Source of the DNA: Anoplopoma fimbria
Taxonomy: Eukaryota; Chordata; Actinopteri; Perciformes; Anoplopomatidae
Length of the DNA stretch: 64,000 nt
Direction: 5' to 3'
NCBI RefSeq assembly: GCF_027596085.1
Contig: NC_072467.1
Location: forward strand, 26,571,734-26,635,733
The notes under the pieces are model-generated. The model was not told the DNA's origin. It worked only from the letters and a program-made list of their open reading frames with translations, and ran no database searches. Position 1 is the first letter of the stretch; each line of letters starts with the position of its first letter. The position numbers and the translations under genes were made by a program. This document shows positions 22,901 to 34,850 of the stretch, one piece after another.

Positions 22901-24109
22901 ACAGCTGAATACAAAACACACACCTCCGTGTACTCACGGCCAACAGCAGCTGAGCCTGGATGTACTCGTCCACGTCGTGGAGCCCCGTTACTATGGAGAC
23001 GGAAAGTAAAATAATTCCAGACGGCTGAATTAAATAAAAGGAGAACTTTAAGAACATGCGAGGACGGACAGGAAGTGGGAGTGTCTCACCGTCTGGAGCT
23101 CCGTCGCACACCACCAGGTCGGCCGGCTGACCCTCAAAGTGACGGATGATCTCCTGAGCTGTCGACACCTGAGAGGAACGAAGAAGAAGAAGACAGAGGT
23201 CATGTGACGCAACGCCGTACTTCTTTTCGTGTTTTACTAACCGGGACGTGACGGCGAAACGTCTTTAAAGAGGCGACGGATCCTCAGAAAACCTCATTCA
23301 GGACCATTGGAACCTCCTCAAATATAACTACAACTTGGATTTTGCATCACCTCCTGAAGCGGTCCCCAGATTTAGAGACGTGAACCCCAAAATGGAATAA
23401 AAGAAGAACCAACGACGATGACTTCCCTTTGTGTTTTCGTTAAGATCCTGCAGTGGAACATGATGTTTGTCCACGTCGTCCTCACCTTGGTGATGTCTCC
23501 CTGGATCTGAGTGACTCCTGGCAGAGGAGCCATGGCCTGCAAGTCCACCGCCACGATCTTCACCTCCTCACCAGCATCGCCCTTCTCCTCCTGCCCTCTG
23601 AGTGGAAAAAACTATTGTTAACTCTTGGCTTTACTGAAATACATTTCATATCTGTCCAGATGAGTTTATGGTTAATAAAAATAAAGAAGTAAAAACCTGA
23701 GTTTCCGACTGAGGACCTGACTCCAGCTGCCAGGAGCTGCACACAGATCAACGGCTCTGTTCACACCTGAGAGAGGGGAAAACATACTGTCATACAAATC
23801 AGACATTTAATAAAAGACAGAAGAAGAACACAGCCAGGGACAGATGGACAGATGGACACCAAAGGAGCCCTGAAGAGCCCAAATAGGGGACAACCAGACT
23901 CAGTTACACCCTTTTTCAGGGTGCTGTAACGTAGACCATGTGACACCTGTTGGGTGTCACATGGTCTCAGGTGTCCCGCGGGTCTCACCTGTGAACAGGT
24001 TGAACTCGTGGTCGAGCTGCAGCAGCTTGAAGGCGCTCCTCGCTCTCCAGCCCTCCTCTTTGGCCAGACGGTAATAAATGTCCCGCTTGTCTTTGGAGGA
24101 GCGACCCAT
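19973..24109 (-). CDS. ftsj1: tRNA (Cm32/Gm34) 2'-O-methyltransferase FTSJ1 (TRM7), 10 exons
   Basis: Exons read on the minus strand: 24109-23989, 23766-23697, 23597-23486, 23168-23090, 22990-22938, 22869-22816, 21984-21882, 21779-21696, 21070-20967 and 20142-19973. All junctions are GT-AG and exons 1-9 keep frame. The protein begins [20 protein letters not shown]. The SAM-binding motif is [14 protein letters not shown] in exon 2, followed by [24 protein letters not shown], then VLKPGG, and [11 protein letters not shown] in exon 7. These match the family K-D-K-E methyltransferase fold. FTSJ1 methylates C32 and N34 of certain cytosolic tRNAs with WDR6 or THADA partners. In the last exon the expected YTPPTQPP and PPYQ segments lie in successive frames, split at two poly-C tracts (near 20115 and 20090), so the exon as given does not stay in one frame. 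The tail from [12 protein letters not shown] to a TGA at 19973 is in the third frame. These could be assembly indels or real changes. Confidence 0.92.
22485..22685. mobile_element. Dispersed teleost repeat in ftsj1 intron 6
   Basis: Starts AAATGGAACTTGGACTTGCA and ends in ACGACCCGCTCTAACTCTGA. I recall both as the ends of a common fish repeat (TTGCATTTATATAGCGC type and CGACCCGCTCTACC type). The copy is diverged and shortened internally. Confidence 0.5.
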
Positions 24110-24139
24110 CTTGACCTCTGACCCCTTTGATGAAAACAA

Positions 24140-24221
<82 letters not shown>
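24140..24221. repeat. (CA)n microsatellite just upstream of ftsj1 ATG
   Basis: About 41 CA dinucleotides. The tract ends 31 bases before the ftsj1 initiator codon, so it probably lies in the 5' UTR or core promoter and reads as (TG)n on the transcribed sense strand. Confidence 0.95.
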
Positions 24222-24229
24222 CCAATAAG

Positions 24230-25380
24230 ACAACAGCAACATTATACTGCTTTCTCTTGCAATAATATGATAATGACCATGTTTTTGGATTAGGCCATTT
24301 ATTTTTAAATATCTTTTCACCCATTCATTTGTTTATCCAAATAATCTGAATTATTATTATTTCTTTTATAATAGGTCAATGCAAACATTAGTCCCCTATG
24401 ACTGGTGTTTTCTTTTTTCTATATCAGCCGAATTGCACATCACATCTTATTGAATCCCAAACATATCTGATCATTACTATTAAAGCACCTTTATTGTGCA
24501 GGTAAAACCATTTAAATCACTTTTAACACGGGGTCTGGTTTAGAGTGCAGAATAAACTGCATATTTTAAGTCTTACAGAGCTTATTGTTGGTGTGTGTCT
24601 CTAAGGTGAATATACACATCTTTATATGAAACAATACATGTCAAACAATAGCACAATATCACATTAAAACACAAACTGTGCAGCTTACTGTTCTCGTGTA
24701 GTTCCTGTGTTGGTGGAAGGACCTCCTCCAGTAGCTGTCCTCCACAGCGCCTCTTCAGAATGAATGTTAAAGCTCAAATACAGTCTCAGCAGCGGCCACA
24801 AGGTGTCGCTGCAGACACATGAAACTGCTTTCTGGAGAAAAGACACATTTCTTTCTACAATAAACACTTTGAAATGATGAAGGCACTTGCAAATGACAAG
24901 GTAGTACAAAATGTAAACCATACTTTTTTTTTTTACCTCTTTACTTAAGATTTCATTAAATCAAAACACTGGCAACAAGGAAGATCTCGGGTAGATAATA
25001 ATGAGAATAAATATGAAACAAAATTGAAATCATACCCCCTAAACTAGAAAGAAATCTGGTTTGAATTGACATCAAACACTTTTACAAAGCTTGTTTACAA
25101 GATGTTTATCTATAGAGGGAACCATAAAGTGCATCTTTGGATGGATGGGGAAAACAACACTGAAATGCTTTTGACTCTTTCAGTCCATAAAGAATTCATA
25201 AACAGTTACTGATTGGCTCAAAATCAGAAAGAAGTATCACTGATTAAGTATTGGGTCCAAGTATAAGGACATTTTTATTGTTCTGTATCAAACAAAAGAA
25301 AATATACATTTACATTTAATTCCGGCCACAATAAAGCGGATGCAAAACATTCCTGAATGCCCCCAAAAAGTGATTTGCTC
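24230..25380. other. Intergenic DNA, ftsj1 upstream side
   Basis: AT-rich, with no coding region I can support. Bases 24868-25160 match 38828-39150 at moderate identity (both contain CAAATGACAAGGTAG, CTCTTTACTTAAGATTTC and AAATATGAAAC), so this is a diverged dispersed repeat of unknown family. Confidence 0.6.
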
Positions 25381-25387
25381 TTAACAC

Positions 25388-25640
25388 ACTATTACATTAC
25401 ATTACATTACATTACATTACATTACAGTCATTCAGCAGACGCTTTATCCAAAGCGACTTACAGGAAGTGTATTCAACATAGGTATTCAAGAGAACTACTA
25501 GTCACCAGAAGTCATAAGTGCATCTCCTTTCTTAAACAAGCATCTAAGAGCATAAACCAGAGCAAAAGTACAGAAACAAACTAATATGAATACAATAAGT
25601 GCAACAAACTAATACGGATACAATAAGTGCTAAGTGGAAG
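25388..25640 (-). mobile_element. SINE-like element with TAATG tail, inverted
   Basis: Begins with repeated ATTAC units, then AGTCATTCAGCAGACGCTTT, GCGACTTACAGGAAGTG and a body with AGTCATAAGTGCATCTCCTT and repeated AATACAATAAGTGC segments. This is the reverse complement of the tail seen at 4750-4820. The same body occurs at 30380-30625. Confidence 0.65.
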
Positions 25641-25675
25641 GCTCAGGGTATGAACTAGAAGACAATATTTAAGGT

Positions 25676-26555
25676 GTCCATTTCACCATTATATCAAAAT
25701 AAACATTGCAGGTGTTCATTAAGGGGTTTATTTGTCCATTTTGTGCAGTTTCAGGGATCGTTAAATGGTTCTTAATGTGCCATGACCCAAAGTAGCCCAA
25801 CTCTGTTACGAAAACAGACAGATTTCCTTCAATTCAACAATTAAAAAGCATTGAATCTTTCTTTTTCTTTTTTCAATTTAAATTGAAGTTATTCAGCGGT
25901 TTTAACATTTGTTTCCTTGATGGCAGACCATGAGCCTTCTTAATAACCCTCGAAATGAGAACTAAAGAGTTCTGACAAATAATTACAATGGAAGTGTGAC
26001 AAGTTGAAAATATGGTAAATTCATGATCTGTTATGTTAAAAACTGGGATGTGGTCAAAAAGATAATTCATAGACAAGAGAAGGGTTTACTAAAACTATAA
26101 AGTTATGCAAGAGTTCAAATTCATCATATGTTAACTATATGCTAATATGCTAAATTTTGATTTTCTTACATTGATACTTGAATCTTTGTGTAATTTTAGG
26201 TACAATAGTATTAAACTGTGATCTACATAGTGGTCTTGATCTTACAGTAAAGTTCTTACTGAGGAAACAGCATCTCCTCACTCCTAATTATTTATCCCCA
26301 TTTCTCAGGGGCGTAACAGTTTGTCTCCCCTTATTGTTCCCTTTAAGGATCAATTAAACAGGCACAATATTAAATGTTTGATCAGGGTGGTCTTAAAATA
26401 AAATGTAACGTTCATATATTTTGCTCCACTATTAGAGACTCCCTGAATCAATAGAAATGAGCTTTGAGGGAAAAAAAATATCTAAATCTAAGGTATTTAT
26501 TTATTTATGACATTTTTAGGTAAAAGAGGCAAAAACATCACACAGAAAATCAGTT
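25676..26555. other. Intergenic DNA between the pim 3' end and the SINE
   Basis: AT-rich sequence with no recognised gene or repeat family. Confidence 0.5.
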
Positions 26556-27884
26556 TATATACAACAAGGTTTATTTCGAACATTTTCCATGAAAAAATAT
26601 ATTTTTCTTGTCAGAATGAACAAAAATTAACAAATGAAATCAGAATCTGAGGAACACTGACCCCGAGTTTATTCCCCTGTTCAGGGAGCATTTACATTTC
26701 TTTTACAAAAATGAAAAACATTTTTAGAAAAGTTAGACAACTTAAATAAAAAAAAAAAATGATGAGAAACGTTTCTTTACTAAATAAATAAAACATAGAA
26801 AGTACAAAATATATAAAAATATATACATATGTAAACGAACACATACAGTATATTCAAAATATAATGCTGAAAATTTGCATTGACTGTGCATTTTATGAGC
26901 AAAGACTGAGGCAGAACAAGGATGGAGGACATAATGTTTTCAGACGTGATGAGATATCGTAGTGTGTCAAAACAGACGACAAAGACAATTTCAAACAACA
27001 AAACCAGTTCTGCTTAAACATTGGAAACAATCAACCAACTGTCCTGATGAACCTCAAATGTAGAAAAATAAAGTTTTTCCTCACGACTTAACCCGAAGAA
27101 GTGTAGCAGAGAAAACCGTCACACTTCTTTCTTTTCTCGGATATTTCCTGATTTAAAATATATATATTTTGGATAAATTTCAGCCTGTTTTTTTTTTTTT
27201 TTTTTAATCAGGAAAAGTCCTGGCCTGTTTGTAAAAGGTAACACTAAATTATGTCATTTTTGTTATAAAGAAAATGAAGTAAACGTGACAAAAAGTCAAG
27301 TTTTGGTATCAGAACTGAGACTCTGGGCGGGTCGTGTTTGTAGCTGGTTCCTCAGAGAACAGGAAACGTTCCCGACATTTGGGGAAATCCTGTTTTTCAC
27401 TTCTTGCTGAGAGTAGCCACTCTCTACATATGAAACTCCAGCCGGTTAGCTTAGCTTAGCATAAGGCCTGGAAGCAGGGAGTGAAAAATCCTCCCGACTG
27501 CACCTATAAAACATATTACTGAGCCGTATCTCGTTGGTTTAATCTGTACAAAAACTTTCTCTTTGGAAACTAACTGGTTCTTCTGTGATTTGTCCACATT
27601 TGTTTTAGGATAGAACTCTATAATCTGAACTAAAGGAACCTCTGAAGAACCCTCCTCGCCTGCAGACCGACTCCTGATCTGCTACGTAGCTTTCAAACTC
27701 AAGGCACTCTGAAGAATCAAGAACAAGAACACCTGAAAGGTGTTGAGCCTCTTCAAGGAGCTGGTCCATGGTCCGTGAACAGGAGGGGCCGCTGTGGAGC
27801 AACACAGTCAACCTCATCCGGAACTGTGACCCCTGACTCGCTCCGTCACCACAAAACTCATCCTCACAACCTTGCGTCGACCAA
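26555..27884 (-). other. Probable 3' UTR of the pim kinase gene
   Basis: On the minus strand this follows the stop codon directly and reaches a candidate polyadenylation signal AATAAA (plus 26571-26576) followed by CCTTGTTGTA. It includes a diverged GCTTAGC-type MITE at about 27350-27510 and a poly-T tract near 27190. The extent is inferred only from the signal. Confidence 0.4.
27350..27510. mobile_element. GCTTAGC-core MITE fragment
   Basis: Contains CGACATTTGGGGAAATC, GCCGGTTAGCTTAGCTTAGC and GGCCTGGAAGCAGGG, resembling the reverse strand of the element at 19509-19938. It is diverged and lacks clear ends. Confidence 0.5.
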
Positions 27885-30800
27885 TCAGAGGCTCTGCTGG
27901 CTGGAGGAGGAGGAGGAGTCGCCCTCTGTGATGGCGTGGAGCGTGATGCCGTCGCTGCCCGTCACCCAGGGGTGGAGGAGGATCTGCTCCAGGGTCGGCC
28001 TGTCAGCCGGCTTCTGGTTCAGACACCAGCCAATCAGCTGCCGGCACTCTGTGACGGAGACACGAGGAGATGAAGAACATTGACTCATCTCTGGTTGAGT
28101 AGAAACGTTTTGTTCAGGCATCGACGTGAAACCTGGTGGTGTGATCCCGTCACGCTCCGACTGACCTGAGGAGACTTCCCGTCTGAAGTAGATCCGTCCT
28201 CTCAGGATGTCCTCGTCCTGCTCGAAGGGGATGTCCCCGCACACCATGTCGTACAGCAGCACGCCGAGAGACCAGACGGTTGCCGAGCGACCGTGGTACC
28301 GGCGGCACCGGATCCACTCCGGAGGACTGTACACCCGCGTGCCTGGAGGGAGGAGAGTTAGGCGTTTTATACTCTTGATGACATAAGACAGTGATCTGAT
28401 TGAGGCTCACAAATGCTGTGTAGTCGTCACGGCAACAGCATCACATTAGGTACAGTATGTCAGAGTGTAGCAGGAAGTGAAACTCAACTGTCAGAAACTT
28501 AAAAAGCCAAACCAACCAAGAGAAATCCACAGAATTTGCGCTGCAGCTCTCAGATTCTGTCCGATGATCAGACTCACCATCGAACTCGGTGTAGGCTCCG
28601 TCTTTGAGGAGGGCTCCTGAGCCGAAGTCGATGAGTTTGATCTGCCCGGTCCTCAGGTCCACCAGCAGGTTCTCGTCCTTGATGTCTCGGTGGACGACGC
28701 CGCAGGTGTAGCAGTGGCGCACCGCCTCCAGCACCTGCAGGAAGAAGCCCCGCGCCGCCGCCTCGTCCAGGGCGCCGCGCTCCGTGATGTAGTCGAACAG
28801 GTCCTGACCCGGCTCGGGACGCTCCATCACCATCAGCCAGCCGTCCGCCCGCTCCCACCAGTCCAACAGCCGCACCACGCCGCCAAACGCCCCGCCCACC
28901 TTCTTCAACAGCACCACCTCCAGAGGAACCACCGCGCCGCACTGAGAGAGAAACATACCATCAACTCACGGTCCATGAATTACAATAAGTTTCATATTAT
29001 AGGCAGATAAAAACTAAATATGCAATTATCATTCATTTCAAACAGTTTCAAATCGAGTTCGATATCGATATCCTTTCCTCCTCCACTTGCAATTAAAATA
29101 TATTTTTTATTTACGGTGTTTTTTTTTTATGTGCAACTTGAAAATGCGTATTTAAAACACTTTATAAAACCCATCCGAGAAACAGCCTCAGCTCTCTGAA
29201 TACGCCCAAATACAGTATTTAACTGAGCTTGGAAACTGAAATGTGTCTTTAAATATTATACTTCTGCGGGATAGAAAGAGCTGCAGAAACATTTATATTA
29301 AAATCTCTTATTTCATTTGAAGATTTTAAAACAATGTGGGACTAATTAGACATTTGTGCATGTAAATAGTGTGTTTTAATTGTTTTGTCAATGTTTGTTT
29401 TCTTGTACTCAGGTCTCTGTTGAAAAAGGATCTTGATGACTTTTTAAGTAAAGGATGAATTAACTAATATAGCAGCTGAGGTGTTAATTAATCTGACAGG
29501 ACGTTGTTATAAACAGGTATAAGCATGTATGATCTCACCAGAGAGCCCCACTCTGACACTCTGTCTCTGCACACATGCTTCACCGCCACCTGCATGTAAA
29601 CATAAACAACACCATTAACACACAGCCTCCATACAGTTATGACATACAATATAACAGGATAGAAGAAGTTTATATGTAAAAACACATAATACACAGCAGC
29701 CATAATAAAATATGTGACTGTTAAGAGTTAAATAAATCTCTTTGTCTTTCAATAATAAGGAAATAAAAAAGATTTCCCCACCAGTTTGGGGTAAATTCAT
29801 GAATATATTAGAAAAATTGGAACCACTTCCTGTTTCCCAGGGAATATAAAGCAAATGAAAACAATTATTTTTCAACATAAGAGTACAGTTAGGCTTAACA
29901 GACCACGTTGCTTTGTGAAAACAAAGACCACATGCCAGACTCAACTGGGATGTCAAGCTGCACAGCTGACAAGAGTGAAACCGGAAGTAAAGGGAATAGT
30001 TACTGCCTTCAAAACAAAACCCAAACCATATTGCCCAGTTGGTTTTCACAGATTTATTCTCTTGAATACCTATGTTGAATACACTTCCTGTAAGTCGCTT
30101 TGGATAAATGTAATGTAATGTAATGCGTCTGCTAAATGACTGTAATGTAATGTAATGTAATGTAAACCAGATGCAAAAGTAAATGAATTGCAACAGACTA
30201 ATGTAATGTAATGTAATGTAATGACTGTAATGTAATGTAATGCTAAATGACTGTAATGTAATGTAATGTAATGACTGTAATGCTAAATGACTGTAATGTA
30301 ATGTAATGTAATGACTGTAATGTAATGTAATGTAACGTAATGTACAGTCATTTAGCATTACATTACAGTCATTACAGAGAACTACTAGTCACCAGAAGTC
30401 ATAAGTGCATCTCCTTTCTTAAACAAGCATCTTAAAGCATAAACCAGAGCAAAAGTACAGTGCAGAGGCAAATTACTACGAAAACAATAATTGCAACAGA
30501 CTAATACGAATATAATAAGTGCTACAAACTACTACGAATAGGATAAGTGCAGTAAACAAATACGAATTCAATAAGTGCAGCGAACTGATACGAATACAGT
30601 GAGTGCAACAACTAATACGAATACAATAATGTAATGTAATGCTAAATGACTAATGTAATGTAATGTAATGCTAAATGACTGTAATGTAATGACTGTAATG
30701 TAATGTAATGCTAAATGACTGTAATGTAATGACTGTAATGTAATGCTAAATGACTGTAATGTAATGTAATGCTAAATGACTAATGTAATGTAATGTAATG

Positions 30801-31767
30801 CTAAATGACTAATGTAATGTAATGTAATGTAATGACTGTAATGTAATGTAATGACTGTAATGTAATGCTAAATGACTGTAATATAATGTAATGTAATGTA
30901 ATGTAATATAATGACTGTAATGTAATGTAATGCTAAATGACTAATGTAATGTAATGTAATATAATGACTGTAATGTAATGTAATATAATGACTGTAATGT
31001 AATGTAATGCTAAATGACTAATGTAATGTAATGTAATGTAATGCTAAATGACTAATGTAATGTAATGTAATGTAATGTATTTACACACAACAAGAGGCTT
31101 GAATGTACAGAAATATTCTAATCTAAACCATCTGCTTTGAAACATCTCTAAAACACCTACTAACTGTCCACATATTTGTTTTGCCACCTATTATTTACAA
31201 TTAAAATAAACTTTTTACTAATATTATTATTATTATTATTATTATTTCTTTTTCTTCGGCTTTTATTTTGAAACCAGCAGCGTGCGGCCATGTGCGGGAC
31301 CAAAACAAAGCCTCTCCCCGCGCTCACCCGCAGCCCGTCGGCGAGGCGGACGGCCTGGTACACGGTGCCGAACCCTCCGCTGCCGAGCACCGAACCCAGC
31401 CGGTACATCTTCTCGAACGGCTGCTTCTCCGCTTTGCCTGAAAAAACACAAAATAAAAAGGTTTTAAGCGAATCGTCAACGCGGTTTGGACGCCCGGGCT
31501 CCTGTAGCGTGGTCCTCACGGAACCCCGTTTACAAATGAGCGAATTTAAAACACAATTCGCATTTACGTTGTGAAAATGTTACTTTTAATGTGGTTTTAA
31601 CATGTAGGGTGTTAAAGCAGGATCCAAGGAAGACATCGGCTGAGTTAGTTTTATTATATTTTGAGTTTAAAATAGTTTTTAGTTGGATTAAGTGAACAGG
31701 TACCTGGTTGGAGCTTCGCCTGCAGCTCCATGCTGGGCGGGATGGAGCCCAGTTTAGAGAGCAGCAT
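27885..31767 (-). CDS. pim2: PIM-family serine/threonine kinase, probably Pim-2, 6 exons
   Basis: Exons on the minus strand: 31767-31704, 31437-31328, 29589-29539, 28941-28578, 28342-28166 and 28048-27885. All are GT-AG and in frame, giving 309 residues (human PIM1 has 313, PIM2 311). It starts MLLSKLGS. The P-loop is GSGGFGTV, the lysine motif VAVKH, the catalytic loop HRDIKDEN and the magnesium motif DFGSG. The PIM signatures [14 protein letters not shown] and CGDIPFEQD are present. PIM kinases are constitutively active, cytosolic and nuclear, regulated mainly by expression, and promote survival and translation. The choice of pim2 over pim1 or pim3 rests on LEQILLHPW near the C-terminus and on the neighbour ftsj1, since both human genes lie in Xp11.23; a pim3-like origin is possible. 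The C-terminus is a serine run ([10 protein letters not shown]). Confidence 0.93.
30060..31078. repeat. TAATG satellite built from a SINE tail, in pim intron 2
   Basis: Two tracts (about 30100-30360 and 30626-31078) made of TAATG pentamers interrupted by GCTAAATGACTG and AATGACTG. They flank a SINE body (30380-30625) homologous to 25480-25630. The start, with GTAAGTCGCTTTGGATAAAT and GCGTCTGCTAAATGACTG, shows the satellite grew from the tail of that element. The strand pattern near 30344-30380 (TACAGTCATTTAGC) shows an inverted junction. Confidence 0.85.
31219..31246. repeat. (ATT)n microsatellite
   Basis: About nine ATT units in the second pim intron, just beyond the exon 2 splice donor. 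Confidence 0.9.
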
Positions 31768-32160
31768 GCTGCACGGGGATTCTCCCAAATAACAAATAAC
31801 ACGTCCTGGTTGCTTCTCAGGTGCAACATGTGACTTTTGCACGGTGAACATGCCTCGGTAGTCCGGTGTGGATCCGTCAAACAGCCCCAGAGAACAGCTC
31901 CGCTCCGCCTGGCGACGCGCTCCGCCGGGGGACAATATTTACAAACATCAGACAGATCCTTCCGCCTGGCTGGAGCTTAAATAGGACCAAAGAACATCAT
32001 AGCTCCATAACCGAACTGACACGCTGGTATTATGTGGTGGGACGAGGAGTGTCGGTGAATTGTGAATTTAAAGTCGGTGACGCGGGGATTAAGTCGTAAC
32101 CCGGTTATAAGTAAGGCGGACTACTTTTGCGTAGTAGGACGGGCGCAGGGATTCAGTCAA
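31768..32160 (-). promoter_or_regulatory. 5' region of the pim gene, with in-frame upstream start
   Basis: GC-rich compared with its surroundings. On the minus strand the pim frame stays open upstream of MLLSK for 56 codons, with in-frame ATGs at 31935 and 31851 (MSPGGARR and MFTVQKSH). Mammalian PIM1 and PIM2 make N-terminally extended isoforms from upstream starts, so the extension could be used, but the sequence cannot show this. Confidence 0.45.
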
Positions 32161-33940
32161 CCCGGCAGTGATGCGGCTCCTCAGAGAGCATGTGAGGAGA
32201 TGCTTCAAAATAAGAAAACACTGTGACATAAAAAAAGTAAAATAAGATTTAAAAGAATTGTGTTTATAAAAATACTAATGTCAATAATATAAAGTTGTGT
32301 CAGTTTTATAAATATTTAATTTAGTAACATACATATTTATATGACAAATGCTCATTGTTTACTTTCAGGTGAACCTATTGCCTTTAGGTTTCCTACATTT
32401 CCCAGAATGCCTTTCAAAAACATCAGAGTCACATGCATGAGACAAGGTAAAATATGTAGTTGTCTGTGTCATCACTCATGTTCCTCTGCATATTCCCTCT
32501 TATTAATCTTTTTACTTAAAATAAATGATGCTACAAATACTGTTAAATATATTTACACATGCAAATATAGTTTCTTGCGTTTTCATAAAATCTGAATACA
32601 TATTTTTCTTTTTGTATACAACATTTTCATGCATTATATTTATATAATTAAATACAATACAAACTATTCACTTACGTTTGTTTTCGGAGGCGGCAGAAAC
32701 AAATTGTGACTTGCGGGCAAACAGTTGCCTAATTTCACATCCAGCTATTACATAACAACACGATTATTTATTTGGAGTCTTTGTTTTTGTGTCACATGAT
32801 GAAAGTTAGTCTAATATTCTCTATCTTGTAGCTCTGCTTTTGGTCTCCACCACCTCCTGATGGAAATATATGTTTCTTTAGAGTCTAAGGCTCTTTAAAG
32901 TTGAACCAGCTATTCTCTAATTGTGTCTGTCTGCTGTTTGCTGAAAGGATAGTTGACAAATCACAGTAAAAAAAAAAGGTATTGAATTAAATAATTAATG
33001 AACACTCCTTTTTTCCCCACACAATATATTCTATTTCTGCTGCTGTTTCAATTCAAAAAAATGTTCCAATTCCATAAATATACATTATATTTATATCATT
33101 TAATCCAGTACAAACTCTTAACTTATACACTCCATATGAGCTCATTATGATATCTAATTCTGCAAAAAAAATTGGGGGGGTGGCAACTTGGAGGCAGCAG
33201 AAACAAATTAATTTATCACCTTTTAACCTGATATGTTGAACTTGTTAGCAAAAAGTTGCTTATTTCCACATCCAGCAATTTACAGAGTAACAGGATTATA
33301 CATGTGGAGTGATGGTGTCACCTGATAAATAAGAGTCCAGTATTGTCTCGCTTTTAGCTCCTTTTTGGTCTCCACCACTAGCTGCTAAAAACTCCATTAT
33401 GTTGACCGGATGAAATAACTTGTTTACACCTTTTTTCCCCCCACATAATATATTGTTTTTCTGCTTGGCGTGAACAACACCCTGAAAAACCACAGAGCCC
33501 AGATGTAGGTCAGCCCCTCCTCCACTGTCACTGTAAGAATGTAAAGATACACATGGACAGAAAACAGATGTGAAGACGCAAACAAAGAGCTGCTGTTGTT
33601 TTTCAAACTGATCTGAGCTCAAAGCCTCTCACAGAGTTAGACATCTCAGTTCACTCACTGTTCCTGAAGCCACTCAAGAAAGTCTAGTTTCTAATGTGAA
33701 TATTATCACAGAGGAACTTTACAACTTTACACACTGATTTGTCTTGTTTTCTTTGTACTTATCTAGTGTTTATATGTTAAATTTGTAATTAGAATGCTGA
33801 CCTTTCAACTCATTAAGTGCAACAAATTAAAGAAATATTAATAGTAGATATTTTTAGGAAATAAGCTTTTCCCCTTTCCAGCGGAGAGTTAGCGTAGAAT
33901 ATCGATACCCCTCTCAAATAAGTCCGTTAAATATAATCAA
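32161..33940. other. Intergenic DNA between pim and kbtbd13
   Basis: AT-rich, with no gene found. Bases 32640-32880 and 33110-33380 look like diverged copies of one repeat: both contain ACAAATT, GCAAACAGTTGC or GCAAAAAGTTGC, TTTCACATCCAGC or TTCCACATCCAGC, and GGTCTCCACCAC. Confidence 0.5.
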
Positions 33941-33944
33941 GGAC

Positions 33945-34420
33945 TTTAAAGGAAAAGGTTGGGAATCTATCGATTTTATCTTTACATCTAACTCTCAATA
34001 TGTAGGCATAAAGACAGAGAGCTAGATGAAAAGATCAATTCCAGTTTTGTGTCTTTACTTTAAATATCAAGGTACGTTAGCTTAGCTTAGCATAAACATT
34101 GGAGATCAGGAACAGCTAGCCTGGCTCTGGTCAAAGATATCAAAATCCACAGCTTGCTGTTTACCCTTGTTTCCCGTCTTTATGCTAAGCTACGCTGACT
34201 GGCTGTTGGATGTACCAATATATATATCGTACAGACACTAGAGTGGTATGATATCGTTTTGGTAACTGTTCAAATATATTCTGCAAGTTTTATTCCCCAA
34301 CATGAACGTCTGAACTATGGAGCTCGAGCTAGCAGCCGCCTAGCTTAGCATAAACACTGGAGACAGGAGCAATAGCTAACCCGTCTCTGCAGAGGTAACA
34401 AAATCCACCTACCAGAACTT
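33945..34420. mobile_element. GCTTAGC-core MITE copies
   Basis: Contains GGTACGTTAGCTTAGCTTAG, CTTTATGCTAAGCTACGCTG and a second GCCTAGCTTAGCATAAACAC, in the pattern of the common teleost MITE also seen at 19509-19938. The boundaries are not clear. Confidence 0.5.
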
Positions 34421-34780
34421 AGCACATAACTCTCTGTAAAACTGAAAATTTGCATTTTTATAAATACAGAATCTTGAGACCTCAGTGTCCTCCGGTCTGG
34501 ACTTTCAATAAATAGATCGTTTTCTTTGGGACTATCTAATACAAAAAGAACTTTCAGGGATAAAATTTCACTCTAAGTCATGGACATTTTGATGCTTTTA
34601 AGTTTTTATCACTTGTATTGTATTTTGGTAAAAGCAAACTCTCTCAAAACACATTACGAATCAAACAGAAACTAAAGCCATGGCTCGATACCGCTGTAGG
34701 TAAGTGATGAAATGCATCATAGTGTTTTGGTTGAATTGGTCCCTTAAGTGTGCAGCAGCAGATATCAACGACCCTGACTT

Positions 34781-34850
34781 CACATGTTGCCCTCCACGTG
34801 AAATGTGACTCAGGTCATTTGTTCTCGGCTATTTTTATCTGCGTCTATTT
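34781..34850 (+). promoter_or_regulatory. Candidate muscle promoter elements of kbtbd13
   Basis: Within 200 bp upstream of the chosen start are E-boxes CACATG (34781-34786), CACGTG (34795-34800) and CATTTG (34816-34821), plus a MEF2-like A/T core CTATTTTTAT (34829-34838) with a second CTATTTTTGC just after. Clustered E-boxes and MEF2 sites are usual in muscle promoters and human KBTBD13 is muscle-expressed. This is a motif match only. Confidence 0.4.

Noticed and set aside
23761..24324. Antisense frames with long Cys-Val or His-Thr runs
   Set aside because: Translation of the CA microsatellite; only the short FTSJ1 exon 1 part is real.
29615..30358. 247-residue antisense open frame
   Set aside because: Much of it is TAATG satellite read as ITLHY-type repeats; the rest lies in a pim intron.
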